A stretch of 64,000 nt of DNA from Acidimicrobiia bacterium (GTDB lineage: Bacteria; Actinomycetota; Acidimicrobiia; Spongiisociales; ZC4RG35). Position 1 is the stretch's first letter. The number at the start of each line of letters is the position of its first letter. The notes under the pieces were generated by a model. It was not told where the DNA came from. It did not search any database and saw only the letters and a program-made list of their open reading frames with translations. This document shows, piece after piece, positions 34,080 through 43,074 of this stretch. Both the position numbers and the translations under genes were made by a program. The DNA lies in the NCBI GenBank assembly GCA_026002975.1, contig BPGJ01000002.1:62001-126000 (forward strand), read 5' to 3'.

Positions 34080-34601
34080 TCAGGCGCCGACGGAGCGATA
34101 ACGTTCGGCCAGCGCCTCGCCGAGGCGGTCCTCCACCTGTTGCACCCGCCTGCGGCTCTCGGACACCTCCCGTTCCATGGCGAGGAGGGCGTCGAGGGAG
34201 ACCTGGAGCCGCTCGTCGGACATCTCGTCCAACCGGAGCAGAACCTCGTCGGAGAGGATGTGGTCGATGTCGCGCCTTCCCGTGTCCGGAAGGGGTGGGA
34301 GGTCGGTGACGAAGGTCCTGGGCATCTCCGACCCGCCCCGTCCGAGCTGCTCCGACAGGATCTCGGGGAGGGCGTCGATCAGTCGCCGTGTCTCTTCGCC
34401 CCTGCGTCTACGTTGCTCGAAGCGGATCAAGTCGATCCGGCCGTGGAGGACCCGCCGGTAGTAGCTCAGCTCGTTCTCGACCTCTGAGGCGAGCGCCTTC
34501 CTCGCCCGGAGTTGTTCCAGGGGTGCCTCGTCGAGATCGGCGAGGAACTCGGGATCGAGGACCTGGTCGATGCGGCGGCGTCTTCGGTCTGACACGAACA
34601 C
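34080..34601 (-). CDS. rsiG: RsiG-type c-di-GMP-dependent anti-sigma factor
   Basis: About 171-173 aa, an antiparallel coiled-coil protein. In Streptomyces, RsiG with c-di-GMP holds the sigma factor WhiG. The known nucleotide motif E(X)3S(X)2R(X)3Q(X)3D occurs exactly in the second helix (EREVSESRRRVQQVED) and with Q changed to H in the first (ENELSYYRRVLHGRID). Start is GTG at 34601 or 34595. No whiG-like sigma gene is visible in the window. The c-di-GMP link is from the family; the effect of the Q-to-H change is not known. Confidence 0.85.
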   Translation of the reverse strand: MFVSDRRRRRIDQVLDPEFLADLDEAPLEQLRARKALASEVENELSYYRRVLHGRIDLIRFEQRRRRGEETRRLIDALPEILSEQLGRGGSEMPRTFVTDLPPLPDTGRRDIDHILSDEVLLRLDEMSDERLQVSLDALLAMEREVSESRRRVQQVEDRLGEALAERYRSVGA

Positions 34602-34606
34602 CCAGG

Positions 34607-35695
34607 TTACCGGCAGGCGGCGACCAGCGTCGGATAGGGGTTGACCGCCGGGGCGCCGCGGCCGCCGGGGTGGATCTCGAAGTGCAGATGCGGGGCGCCT
34701 CCTCTGGCGTTGCCGCTGTCCCCGTTGTAGCCCACCACTTGGCCGGCGGAGACCCGCTGCCCACTCGACACCGCCCAGTCGGACAGGTGGGCGTAGTAGT
34801 AGGCGTAGCCGTTGTCGGCGATCAGCCAGATGGTGCGTCCTCCCAACCCGCCGTTGCCTACCCAGACGGTTCCCGAAGAAGCCGCCACCAGGGGCGCGCC
34901 GTACGGTCCCATCATGTCGGTGCCCTTGTGGGTGCGACCGCCCGACCGTGGGAATCCCCACGAGTCGATGAACGACGAACCGGGGAACGGGCAGACGAAC
35001 CCGGATATCGCCCCGACTCCTGAAGCCGCGCTCCCGGACCGGGCGGCCCGCCGGGCTCGCTCGGCGGCGAGCTGAGCCTCGTACTGGGCTCGGAGCTGTT
35101 TGCACCGGGCCGACAGCTTCTCCCAGGCGGCCCGTTCCGCCTGGGCTGCCTCCTGCTGCTGCTGCATGATGGTGAGGCGTTCGGCCTCCACCTGGCGAAG
35201 CTCGGCGTCGAGTTGCGCCAACTCACCTTGGAACCGCTCGAGGTCCGCCCGGAGAGCGACCAGGTCGTCCAGGGTCTCCACCGCGTCCCCCGTCGCGGCG
35301 GTGAGGAACTCGGAGCCGGTGAGGAGCTGGTCGAGGGAGTCGGCCATCAGGACCAGCCCGGGTTGGCCGGCTCCTCCCTGCATGTACAGTTCGACCGCCA
35401 GCCGCTGGATCTCCCCTTCGGTGGCCTCCATGTCCGCCTCACGCCGCTGGGCGATGGACGCCACCCTCTCCCGTTTCGCCCGGAGGGCTTCTTGTTCCTG
35501 GAGGACCTCCTCGTAGGCGAGGGACGCCTCCACGAAGGCGTCGTAGGCTCGCTGGTATTCCTCGTACTGGCCGGCGGACGATGCGCAAGCCTCGTCTACC
35601 TGGCTCTTGGTCACCCCCGCGGCGGGCTGCGCAGCGCCGAACGTCGCCGCGAACACGATGAGGAGGATCCCTCCGACGACCGTACGGAGGTTCAT
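34607..35695 (-). CDS. secreted coiled-coil M23 peptidase (EnvC/NlpD type)
   Basis: 362 aa. Signal peptide (core VVGGILLIVFAATFGAA), about 190 residues of coiled coil, then a C-terminal LytM/M23 domain with zinc ligands in THKGTDMMG and APHLHFEIHPGG; the catalytic HxH is HLH. Likely peptidoglycan endopeptidase or amidase activator at the cell wall. The gene ends five bases before the rsiG start region, so they may be co-transcribed. Confidence 0.92.
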   Translation of the reverse strand: MNLRTVVGGILLIVFAATFGAAQPAAGVTKSQVDEACASSAGQYEEYQRAYDAFVEASLAYEEVLQEQEALRAKRERVASIAQRREADMEATEGEIQRLAVELYMQGGAGQPGLVLMADSLDQLLTGSEFLTAATGDAVETLDDLVALRADLERFQGELAQLDAELRQVEAERLTIMQQQQEAAQAERAAWEKLSARCKQLRAQYEAQLAAERARRAARSGSAASGVGAISGFVCPFPGSSFIDSWGFPRSGGRTHKGTDMMGPYGAPLVAASSGTVWVGNGGLGGRTIWLIADNGYAYYYAHLSDWAVSSGQRVSAGQVVGYNGDSGNARGGAPHLHFEIHPGGRGAPAVNPYPTLVAACR

Positions 35696-35732
35696 GCCCG
35701 CCCAGGCTAGCCGGGCCGCCCCGGGGGAGGGT

Positions 35733-36732
35733 TCAGCCCCCCGCCACGAGCCGCAACATCGGGTAGAGGACGCAGGCGGCCAGCACCACCCCGTCCAACG
35801 CCGAGACCATCCCGGGTGGAAGGTCGATGAGCTGGACCCGTCGCGTCCGGAGCATGGATCCCAGACCCCGGCCGGCCACCAAAGACACCGCCATGGCCAA
35901 ACCGACGATGAGGAACCCGACCAGGTCCAGCTCCCACACCGCCGCGCCGATCAGCACCCCGGCGACCGCGGCCGAGGCCGACACCGAGAAGGGGTCGACG
36001 AAGGGGACGGTCGGCAGCCGCTCCACCGCCAAACCCAACACCACGGCGGCTCCCACCCCGAGGAGGAAAGCGGCGGTGGCCCTGGCCGGTGGTGACGAGA
36101 CCCCGTGGGCCAGTAGCAGAGAACCGACCATGGTCGCCGCCACCAGGGCGACCACCAGGGCGGGAGCGAGGATGGTGAGCATCCGGGAGGAATCGGAGGC
36201 GACACCCCACCCCCAACACCGCTACCACGGCCAGCGCGGGCCCCCAGTAGAAGCCGGCGGGACCGAGCAGATGCGCCGACACCATCGATCCCAACACGGC
36301 GATCAACGCAGGGACCAGAGGTATGTCGTGTCCCCGGTCCTCCAACGCCGAGACGACGTCCCACGCCCAGAGACCTGCCACGCCGACCACCGCGGCCGCC
36401 CACCAGGCGACCCCGTCGACCAGGTTGGCTGCCGCCAGCGAGACGAGCACCAGGATGGGAACCATCACTTCGGGGCTCATCGGGAGTTCGCGGGTCGATC
36501 CGCCCGATACAGGAGGGAGCAGGGCGACTTCGTCGTCCTCCCCTACCGGCCTGTCCAACCCGGCTTCCTCCCCGTTGACCCAGATCCGCACCCGGTCGAG
36601 CCGGGACCGGAGGTCGACTCCGAGTCGTTTCTCGGCGGCTTCGACCACTTCCGCCACCGAGTCTCCGTCCACATCGAGCATCCCGGTGCCGGCCAGGTCC
36701 TTCAAACCGGCGAACAGCCGTAGTCTCGCCAT
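35733..36732 (-). CDS. MoaD-like domain fused to CdsA-like membrane protein, frameshifted
   Basis: Residues 1-82 are a MoaD/ThiS beta-grasp domain ending LLPPVSGG, but no stop follows the Gly-Gly; the frame continues into a membrane protein (PMSPEVMVPILVLVSLAAA). About 175 residues in, near the four-C run at 36205-36208, removal of one base restores a reading frame through VASDSSRMLTILAPALVV to the stop at 35733. The C-terminus (GRGLGSMLRTR, LPPGMVSALDGVVLAA) resembles the end of CdsA, the CDP-diglyceride synthase. A real fusion would need cleavage after Gly-Gly for sulphur transfer, as known for the MoaD-MoaE fusion MoaX. A lost stop or a sequence error is equally possible. Confidence 0.65.
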
Positions 36733-36793
36733 CGGGCCCCACGTTAGAGCCCCGGTGATCGGGCCGCTTCCCGATCCCCTAGTCTCGTGGCCC

Positions 36794-37219
36794 ATGGACT
36801 CCCCGCTGGTTGCGGTCGACGTCCCTCTGGTCGGGGACGAGAGAGGCAAGAACTGGGCGAAGGTGGTCCGACGGGTCGACCCGGAGCGCCGTTCGGGCTG
36901 GGCGTTCGAAGGAGACTTCATCGCCGCCGGGGGGATCCAAGACGTGCCGGTGGGAGCGGTGCTGCTCGTCTACGGGGAGAAGGGGTCGAGGTCGAACCCC
37001 AGGATGGAAGCCCGGGTCTACGTGGTGAACCCCGACGGCACCCTGACCCACCACGGCACCGCCACCGGCCGGGCCTGGGCCCGCACACTCAGGGACACGG
37101 TGGGGATGCTCCTCGGACAGGACCAGCCGATACCCGACCTGACCGGCTATCCGGACCAGGTGCTGGCCGACGAGCTGGCGAGGAGAGGATGGAAGGTGGA
37201 ACCGGGAGGTGACAGATGA
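36794..37219 (+). CDS. protein of unknown function upstream of quinone oxidoreductase
   Basis: 141 aa. No domain recognised. It is soluble, with two beta-rich stretches (GAVLLVYGEKGSR; MEARVYVVNPDG) and a helical end (QVLADELARRGWKVEPG). A TAGTCT lies eight bases before its ATG, suggesting a nearly leaderless transcript. Its stop overlaps the qor ATG, so the two are coupled. Confidence 0.75.
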   Translation: MDSPLVAVDVPLVGDERGKNWAKVVRRVDPERRSGWAFEGDFIAAGGIQDVPVGAVLLVYGEKGSRSNPRMEARVYVVNPDGTLTHHGTATGRAWARTLRDTVGMLLGQDQPIPDLTGYPDQVLADELARRGWKVEPGGDR

Positions 37220-38187
37220 AGGCGATCCGCGTCGACCGGCACGGCGGACCGGAAGTGTTGGAGTTGGTCGAGATGCCAGACCCGACCCCCGGAGAGGGTG
37301 AGCTGGTGGTGAGGCTGGCGGCGGCGGGCCTCAACTTCATCGACGTCTACAACCGGATGGGCCTGTACCCCACCGAGACTCCGTTCGTTCCCGGACAGGA
37401 GGGGGCCGGCACGGTGGTGGAGGTGGGACCTGGGGTGGAGGGCTGGTCGCCGGGAGACCGGGTGGCGTGGACCTCGGTGTTGGGTTCCTACGCCGAGTTG
37501 GTGCGGGTACCGGCCCGCATGGCGGTGCGGGTACCGGACGGGGTGGACCTGGAGACCGCGGCGGCGGTGATGCTCCAAGGCATGACCGCCCATTACCTGG
37601 TGACCGACACCTTTCCGCTCGGCTCGGGGCATCGCTGTCTGATCCACGCCGCAGCGGGCGGCGTGGGACTCCTGTTGGTGCAGTTGGCCAAACGGAAGGG
37701 AGCCGAGGTGGTAGCCACGGCGGGCGGACCCGAGAAGGTGGAGCTGGCCCGCGACGCCGGAGCAGACCACGTGATCGACTACCGGTCCGACGACTTCGCC
37801 GAGGCCTCCCGGCGGCTCACCGGGTCCGACAAGCCGTTCGACGTGGTCTACGACGGGGTGGGGAAGGCGGTGTTCATGGCGAGCCTCGACCTGATCCGGA
37901 TGCGGGGGATGATGGTCCAGTTCGGGAACGCCTCGGGGCCGGTGGATCCGATCGCTCCTCTGGAACTGGGGCGCCGTGGTTCTCTGTTCTTGACCCGTCC
38001 GAGCCTGCAGCACTACATCGCCACCCGGGAGGAGTTGGAGCGACGTGCCTCCGACCTGTTCTCCTGGATCGAATCCGGCGAGCTGGCCGTCCGGATCGGG
38101 CACAGGCTCCCGCTGGCAGAAGCCGCCACTGCCCACCGCATGTTGGAGGGCCGGGAGACCACCGGGAAGGTGCTGCTCCTCCCCTGA
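37216..38187 (+). CDS. qor: zinc-free NADPH:quinone oxidoreductase (MDR family)
   Basis: 323 aa, medium-chain dehydrogenase/reductase fold. Seen: GLNFIDVYNRMGLYP, GQEGAGTVVEVGPGV, and the nucleotide-binding HAAAGGVGLLLVQLAKRKG. No zinc-ligand cysteines, as in QOR. Likely two-electron reduction of quinones. Its last 100 or so coding bases are repeated intact at 40994-41096. Confidence 0.92.
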   Translation: MKAIRVDRHGGPEVLELVEMPDPTPGEGELVVRLAAAGLNFIDVYNRMGLYPTETPFVPGQEGAGTVVEVGPGVEGWSPGDRVAWTSVLGSYAELVRVPARMAVRVPDGVDLETAAAVMLQGMTAHYLVTDTFPLGSGHRCLIHAAAGGVGLLLVQLAKRKGAEVVATAGGPEKVELARDAGADHVIDYRSDDFAEASRRLTGSDKPFDVVYDGVGKAVFMASLDLIRMRGMMVQFGNASGPVDPIAPLELGRRGSLFLTRPSLQHYIATREELERRASDLFSWIESGELAVRIGHRLPLAEAATAHRMLEGRETTGKVLLLP

Positions 38188-38198
38188 GGTCAGGCGCC
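38085..38198 (+). repeat. 114 bp direct repeat, left copy (qor 3' end)
   Basis: Covers the last 34 codons of qor with its TGA, plus 11 bases after the stop. Identical to 40994-41107. This copy belongs to the intact gene. Confidence 0.95.
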
Positions 38199-38394
38199 GA
38201 TCGGCGATCCCCTGCCAGGGCAGTCGAGGCCCTGGTATTGGCCATCTCGGGAACTACCCACATGTGTTCGGCGAGGCGTACCGCACCATGCCGGGCTCGT
38301 CAGGTGAGCCCGTCATGGAGTCCGCCGGCCACTGCCACAGTTGGCCGATCTTGGGGCGGTTGGGTGGGATTCGGGGCTGCTATCCAGCTCCTGA

Positions 38395-39558
38395 TTAGCC
38401 ACCTGTCACGCCTCCGTCGAGAACGTTCTGCATGTCGAGGACCAACTGGAAGTATTGATCTTCCAACAGGGACTCGACCGTGGGAGTATCACCCCGAACA
38501 TCTATCACCAGATAGAGTCCGTCCGGCTGACGCTCCTGCGCAACTACGCGGGCGATCGTACGGTTCCATGTCCGAAGGCCATCCTCTGCGACTGTAGGCG
38601 GGAATGCGACGATCTCGAACCCTTTTCCTTTCGGTACCAAGGAGCTGACGATCGTGACTCCTGTGTCTGAGTCGATGAAGAACTCGGCAGTGCGACCGAC
38701 ACCGGGAAACCACAACGCCAAAGACGGTGAATCGCCGATCGTCCCGTCATGAAGAATCATCGCCTCCAGGGGCACCCATGTGATCCCGAAGGCCTGCTCG
38801 GCTCGAGCAAGCATTTCTGGCGCATCCGAAAAGTCGCTAGGGAAGACCCTCTGCTCAGGTGGAAGATCAACGAAGTCAAGAGGCTGGCCAGGACCATCCT
38901 GGCTTCCGTCGGGGATCATCCCTGCTTCCGTGAACATCGCCCTGAGCAGGGGTCCCAAAGGTCGAGCCGCGACAGGAACCCCTCGGTCGCGGGCGTTGAG
39001 CCACGCCTCCCACTCGGCAGCCAATTCCGCAAGGAACTCGCCCGGAGGGTCTATGTCACCGTCCGACGCGTCCATCGTCGAGAACAGCGCCTGGACTGCC
39101 TCCGGATCGTCTTCGCTGGTCACGACGCGGCCATCGACAGCAATCCCTTCTGCAAGCCACCAGGAGACCGTCGAGTACGATCCGTGATAGCTGAACGAGG
39201 CCGCGTAAGTTTCCCCGACCCGGTAGTCGTACCCGGGCGGTGAGAGAGCCTCGAATCGGTCTCCGGGAGCTACCTCCGGCGTCTCGACCAAGGAAGGTTC
39301 GGGCTGGCCCACCCAATGGACCTCCTGCACCTCCACCTCGAGAACCGAAGCCCTGGTCCCCCCCGCGTAGTCGACTTCTGCCGTCTTCGCTAGGACTTTC
39401 ACGGTAGCCACCAAGTTGCGACCTACGAAGACGACACCTGGCCACTGGCTCGAGCGGGCTCCCCTACCGACAGGACTCAGGGCGACGATCATGACGAGAA
39501 TGCCTAACCCCACCACCCCACCGACCACCGTCCACCCGAAGCGTCGCTTATGACTCAT
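38395..39558 (-). CDS. membrane-anchored protein of unknown function, partner of metalloprotease
   Basis: 387 aa. One N-terminal membrane helix (about residues 9-29) after a basic start MSHKRRFG, then an extracellular part with no domain I recognise: a beta-rich region (ASVLEVEVQEVHWVG; YRVGETYAASFSYHG) and a second half with FFIDSDTGVTIVSSLVPKG. Its ATG shares a base with the metalloprotease stop (TGATG). A protein of the same length and similar layout (385 aa) follows a metalloprotease remnant at 59369-60526. Confidence 0.75.
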   Translation of the reverse strand: MSHKRRFGWTVVGGVVGLGILVMIVALSPVGRGARSSQWPGVVFVGRNLVATVKVLAKTAEVDYAGGTRASVLEVEVQEVHWVGQPEPSLVETPEVAPGDRFEALSPPGYDYRVGETYAASFSYHGSYSTVSWWLAEGIAVDGRVVTSEDDPEAVQALFSTMDASDGDIDPPGEFLAELAAEWEAWLNARDRGVPVAARPLGPLLRAMFTEAGMIPDGSQDGPGQPLDFVDLPPEQRVFPSDFSDAPEMLARAEQAFGITWVPLEAMILHDGTIGDSPSLALWFPGVGRTAEFFIDSDTGVTIVSSLVPKGKGFEIVAFPPTVAEDGLRTWNRTIARVVAQERQPDGLYLVIDVRGDTPTVESLLEDQYFQLVLDMQNVLDGGVTGG

Positions 39559-40711
39559 CAGCTCGGCTGCACCAGAATCCTGACCCGGTCTACATCCACA
39601 TTCACATAGCCCAACCCTGGGATCTGCATCCGGTTGTAGACCACGATACGCATATCCACTCCCTCGGGCTTCCGCCCTCCACTATCGCTAGACGCTACCT
39701 CACCGACAGATGTCGTGCAGTAGCCCCACGAGTCAGCGGGATAGCAGTATTTCACCACCTGAAACTCAAAGGAACCGATCGACGGAGTCTCATTGAGACT
39801 GGCCGGAGCGAGTTGACAGACGGGATCAGCTCCCGACCCTGGGTAGTCAACGTGACGCCACTTCGCGACGACCTTTAGGTGACCCGAAGAAGAAGAGACT
39901 GCCTTCTTGTAGTTAGCGCGACCCTTGATGTCAGCGCCGATCTGGTCTCCATCGTACCAGGAGTCTGTAAGGCGAGCCGTAGAAAAGATCGCCGTCGACG
40001 ACGACGGTCCGCCAAAACGGAGGTAATTGGGAGAGCCATCTTGACCACCTGAGTAGTACACTTTGCTGTAAGTGACATTCTGAAATCCCCACCACCTGGT
40101 TCCCTCTTCAAACGATGGATTGGCAGTTGCAGCCCCGTAGGATCCCGACTTGTTGGTCTGAAATTGGATGCCTGCGCTGTCGTCTTGGGCGATGAAGCGC
40201 TGTTCGTCCATGTTGTTCCAGCAGGTACTCATCGTCGGAGGTCCGCCACCGTGCGAATCGTACCGACCCGCGTGCCCTAACCCCCATACGTGTCCCCACT
40301 CGTGGGCTGCCAGGCCAGACATGACGATACGGCCGTCGAGCATCTTATCGACGCTGTCTGGGTCGAACCATACGTGGTCGCTCGCGCAATCAGTCAAGAC
40401 CCACGCTGTAATCTCCAGCGAAACGACATCACCATTGTAGGCGAACCTCCACCCAGAGCTGGCCCCCCCTGCCATCGTTCGATCTCGCCGCCTACCCACA
40501 TATTTCGGCCATGCTCCACAGCTGACTTCAGGGTTTTCCCCTGATCCGATCCGGCCGTAATCAACGCATCCCACCTGGTATCGTCACTGAATCCGATGCT
40601 CACGGTGGAATCGTCACCGCACCCGATCGAAAAGTCGTCAAATGCCTTACCTGTTGGGATGGGCGCCACCAAGAAAAGGATGACCGCCAGTGAGACGCAT
40701 ACCCCCCGCAT
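39558..40711 (-). CDS. secreted matrixin-like zinc metalloprotease, frameshifted
   Basis: About 384 aa once the frame is restored. Signal peptide MRGVCVSLAVILFLVAPIP, then a catalytic domain with the metzincin motif HEWGHVWGLGH (HEXXHXXGXXH) and Met-turn PTMSTC, then a beta-rich C-terminal domain ending DMRIVVYNRMQIPGLG and DVDRVRIL. The N-terminal and catalytic parts are in different frames; the break is at a run of seven C (plus strand, near 40463-40469), where one added base reads ERWQGG-ASSGWRFAYNG. Start is ATG at 40711 (AGGAG seven bases upstream) or 40717. Codon and base use differ from neighbours, pointing to transfer. Confidence 0.82.
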
Positions 40712-40723
40712 GATCATGCTCCT

Positions 40724-40750
40724 AACATACCCCCCCTTGAACAATGTCAA
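40724..40750 (-). promoter_or_regulatory. promoter of the metalloprotease gene
   Basis: Minus strand: perfect -35 TTGACA (40745-40750), 15-base spacer containing seven G, -10 TATGTT (40724-40729), then six bases to an ATG at 40717. The transcript could be leaderless from 40717 or use the AGGAG for the ATG at 40711. Confidence 0.5.
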
Positions 40751-40766
40751 GAGGTTGCACGGAAGT

Positions 40767-40985
40767 TCAATTCTCAGCTGCCTCGATTTGAGCCACTTCG
40801 AGCTGTCCGGCCATATGTGGAGCCAAGACGGGCACCCCCACGAGTATGTACCCGCTTCCTACGTCGAATGGCTCAGGGACCTGCTGGGCGGTGTGTATGT
40901 GCAAACTCGAATCGGGAGGCCCGACGGCCATCCACGTGTCCAACTTAGGACGGCGACCCTGCCGAATCCTCCAGGACGACCTGGG
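40767..40985 (-). pseudogene. possible C-terminal remnant of an unknown gene
   Basis: A minus-strand frame ending at 40767 reads like protein (DVGSGYILVGVPVLAPHMAG, then QLEVAQIEAAEN) but runs into the right 114 bp repeat without a start. It may be a gene cut by the event that made the repeats. No family recognised. Confidence 0.25.
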
Positions 40986-40993
40986 GATGAGCC

Positions 40994-41107
40994 GGCCGTC
41001 CGGATCGGGCACAGGCTCCCGCTGGCAGAAGCCGCCACTGCCCACCGCATGTTGGAGGGCCGGGAGACCACCGGGAAGGTGCTGCTCCTCCCCTGAGGTC
41101 AGGCGCC
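40994..41107 (+). repeat. 114 bp direct repeat, right copy
   Basis: Exact second copy of 38085-38198, lying 2909 bases to the right. Its end overlaps the convergent lutC stop at 41099. The qor frame is open in it but has no gene start. Confidence 0.95.
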
Positions 41108-41704
41108 CACGAGGACGACGTGCACCTCCCGGGGGCCGTGGACCCCCAGGTTGAGTTGCTGCTCGATGTCGGCGGTTCGGGAGGGGCCGGTGATCATGAT
41201 CAGCCCCGACCCCTCCGACAAGGCCTGGGGGTGTTCCAACATCCAGTGGGTGAGGGACCGGTGCAGCAGGTCGACCCGCAACAGGGCGACGTGGACCTCG
41301 GGGAGCAAGGAGGGGTGGCGGGGACGGCCGGGCCCGGCGATCAGAACAACGGTGCCGGACTCGGCGAGACCGGCGTCGGCTCCAGTCACCCCGAGAGGAA
41401 CCTCCTCCCGACCCGGCCCCGTGTGGCGTTCGATCCCCAGCGTCTCGAGCTCGGCGACCAGCCCGGGCACGGGAAGTCGGTCGGGATCCCAGCTCAGGTA
41501 CCGGTCGGTTCCCAACCTGCGGGCGAGCCCGGCGACGACCTCCACCGGGTCGGTGCGGTGGACCACGCCGTCGACCTCTTCCAGCCTCCGGATGAACAGG
41601 CTGACCAGGTCGGTGGCGTCGAGCTGGGGGGCTCGCACCTCGGGCCGTGCCGAAGGAAGCCGGGCGGTTCCGATCCTCGCCAAGAACTCGGAGAGGCGGC
41701 TCAT
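41099..41704 (-). CDS. lutC: lactate utilization protein C (LUD domain)
   Basis: 201 aa. LUD-fold subunit of the LutABC L-lactate oxidation complex. Seen: GVTGADAGLAESGTVVL and LIMITGPSRTADIEQQLNLGVHGP, the family signature. ATG at 41704 overlaps the lutB stop. The frame extends upstream inside lutB only by chance. Confidence 0.9.
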   Translation of the reverse strand: MSRLSEFLARIGTARLPSARPEVRAPQLDATDLVSLFIRRLEEVDGVVHRTDPVEVVAGLARRLGTDRYLSWDPDRLPVPGLVAELETLGIERHTGPGREEVPLGVTGADAGLAESGTVVLIAGPGRPRHPSLLPEVHVALLRVDLLHRSLTHWMLEHPQALSEGSGLIMITGPSRTADIEQQLNLGVHGPREVHVVLVGA

Positions 41705-43074
41705 CGGTTGCGGTTCCTCCACCACACCCGGAAGGGCGGGGCGCCGGGCCCGGGCAGGTCCCTGTGGGCGGTCCAAGCCGAGGCGTGGAACGGGAGGCGG
41801 CCGATCCAGCCGTCGCGGGCGGCGGTTCGCAAGCCAAACGAGCCGAGCGACAGGAACAGCCTCCAGGCGGTGGGGTTGGAAGCCACCCGGGAGTACGCCT
41901 CGAGACCGAGGCCCAGCCACGAGAACGAGCTGCGGTCGACCAACCTGTGCCGCAGCCCGACCAGCAAGCGGGGGATGTCGATCCTCACCGGGCAAGCCTC
42001 ACGGCAGGCTCCGCACAGAGAGGAAGCGAAGGGGAGGTCGGCGGATCCGACGCCCAGCGCGGGTTGCAGCACCGCGCCGACGGGACCGGGATACACCCCT
42101 CCGTAGGCGTGGCCGCCCACCTCCCGGTAGACGGGGCACACGTTCAGGCAGGCTCCGCATCGGATACAGGCCAGGATCTCGGCGTCCTCCGAGGCGAGCA
42201 CCCGACTACGGCCGTTGTCGACCAGCACCACGTGGGTTTCGACAGGCCCGTCTTCCTCGTCGGGCCGGCGGGGACCGGTGACCACGGTGGTGTAGACGCT
42301 GAGTCTCTGCCCGGTGGCGGAGCGGGCCAGGACTTCGAGCAGCACGGCCAGCTCGGCCGGGGAGGGGACCAGCCGTTCTATCCCGACCAGGGCGATGTGC
42401 ACCGGGGGAAGGGACGTGCACATCCGGCCGTTGCCCTCGTTGGTGACCAGCACGACCGATCCCGTGGAAGCCACCGCGAAGTTGGCGCCGGTGATGCCGG
42501 CGTCGGCTTCGAGGAAACGCCGACGCAGATGGGACCGGGCGATGTCGTTCAGCTGCGGGGGATCGTCGGTGTAGGCCACCCCGAGGACGTCGGCGAAGAG
42601 ACGGCCGATCTCTTGCCGTGTCCGGTGCATGACCGGGGCGATGATGTGGGAGGGCCGGTCCCCGGCGATCTGGACTATGAACTCCCCAAGGTCGGTTTCG
42701 GTGACCCGGAAGCCGTCCAGCGCGTGGTTGAGGCCGATCTCCTCGGTCAGCATCGACTTGGACTTGACCACGGTGCGGGCTCCCGCCGCCCTGAGGATGG
42801 ACTCGACGATGGAGTTGGCCTCGGCGGCGTCGGCTGCCAGGTGCACCCGGGTGCCGGCCCGTTGAGCCGACTCGCAGAACTCCGAGAGGTAGCGGTGGAG
42901 GTTGGCGAGGGTGTGGAGCCGGATCGCACGTGCCAGGTCGCGCATCTCGCCCATGGGGGGGTAGTCGGTCTCCGCTCTGCGTCTCAGCTCGGCGAGGCGT
43001 TCCGCTCCCCGCCGGGTCGCCTCGACCGGTGCCGTTCCGATGGCGGCCGACATCCGGGTCCTCAGTTCGCTCAC
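41701..43074 (-). CDS. lutB: lactate utilization iron-sulfur protein LutB
   Basis: 457 aa. N-terminal LUD domain (KSKSMLTEEIGLNHAL; GITGANFAVASTGSVVLVTN) and C-terminal [4Fe-4S] ferredoxin motifs CIRCGACLNVCPVYR and CGACREACPVRID. Part of the non-flavin L-lactate dehydrogenase LutABC. GTG start at 43074 overlaps the lutA stop (GTGA). Confidence 0.92.
   Translation of the reverse strand: MSELRTRMSAAIGTAPVEATRRGAERLAELRRRAETDYPPMGEMRDLARAIRLHTLANLHRYLSEFCESAQRAGTRVHLAADAAEANSIVESILRAAGARTVVKSKSMLTEEIGLNHALDGFRVTETDLGEFIVQIAGDRPSHIIAPVMHRTRQEIGRLFADVLGVAYTDDPPQLNDIARSHLRRRFLEADAGITGANFAVASTGSVVLVTNEGNGRMCTSLPPVHIALVGIERLVPSPAELAVLLEVLARSATGQRLSVYTTVVTGPRRPDEEDGPVETHVVLVDNGRSRVLASEDAEILACIRCGACLNVCPVYREVGGHAYGGVYPGPVGAVLQPALGVGSADLPFASSLCGACREACPVRIDIPRLLVGLRHRLVDRSSFSWLGLGLEAYSRVASNPTAWRLFLSLGSFGLRTAARDGWIGRLPFHASAWTAHRDLPGPGAPPFRVWWRNRNR

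Larger units (their letters stand above)
38199..40993. mobile_element. 2.8 kb island between direct repeats
   Basis: This stretch lies between two 114 bp perfect repeats and is visibly less GC-rich than its surroundings, above all 39560-40760. It holds two minus-strand genes (a metalloprotease and an anchored partner) and a possible gene remnant. The right repeat, not the left, joins onto the convergent lutC end, so the ancestral order was probably qor-lutC and the island was added with duplication of the qor end. No integrase, transposase or terminal inverted repeat is seen. The 207-base gap at 38188-38394 contains nothing else I can name. Confidence 0.6.

Noticed and set aside
38199-40993. 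Complete integrative element or transposon
   Set aside because: There is no integrase, transposase or terminal inverted repeat inside the repeats, so I call it only an island of unknown mobility.
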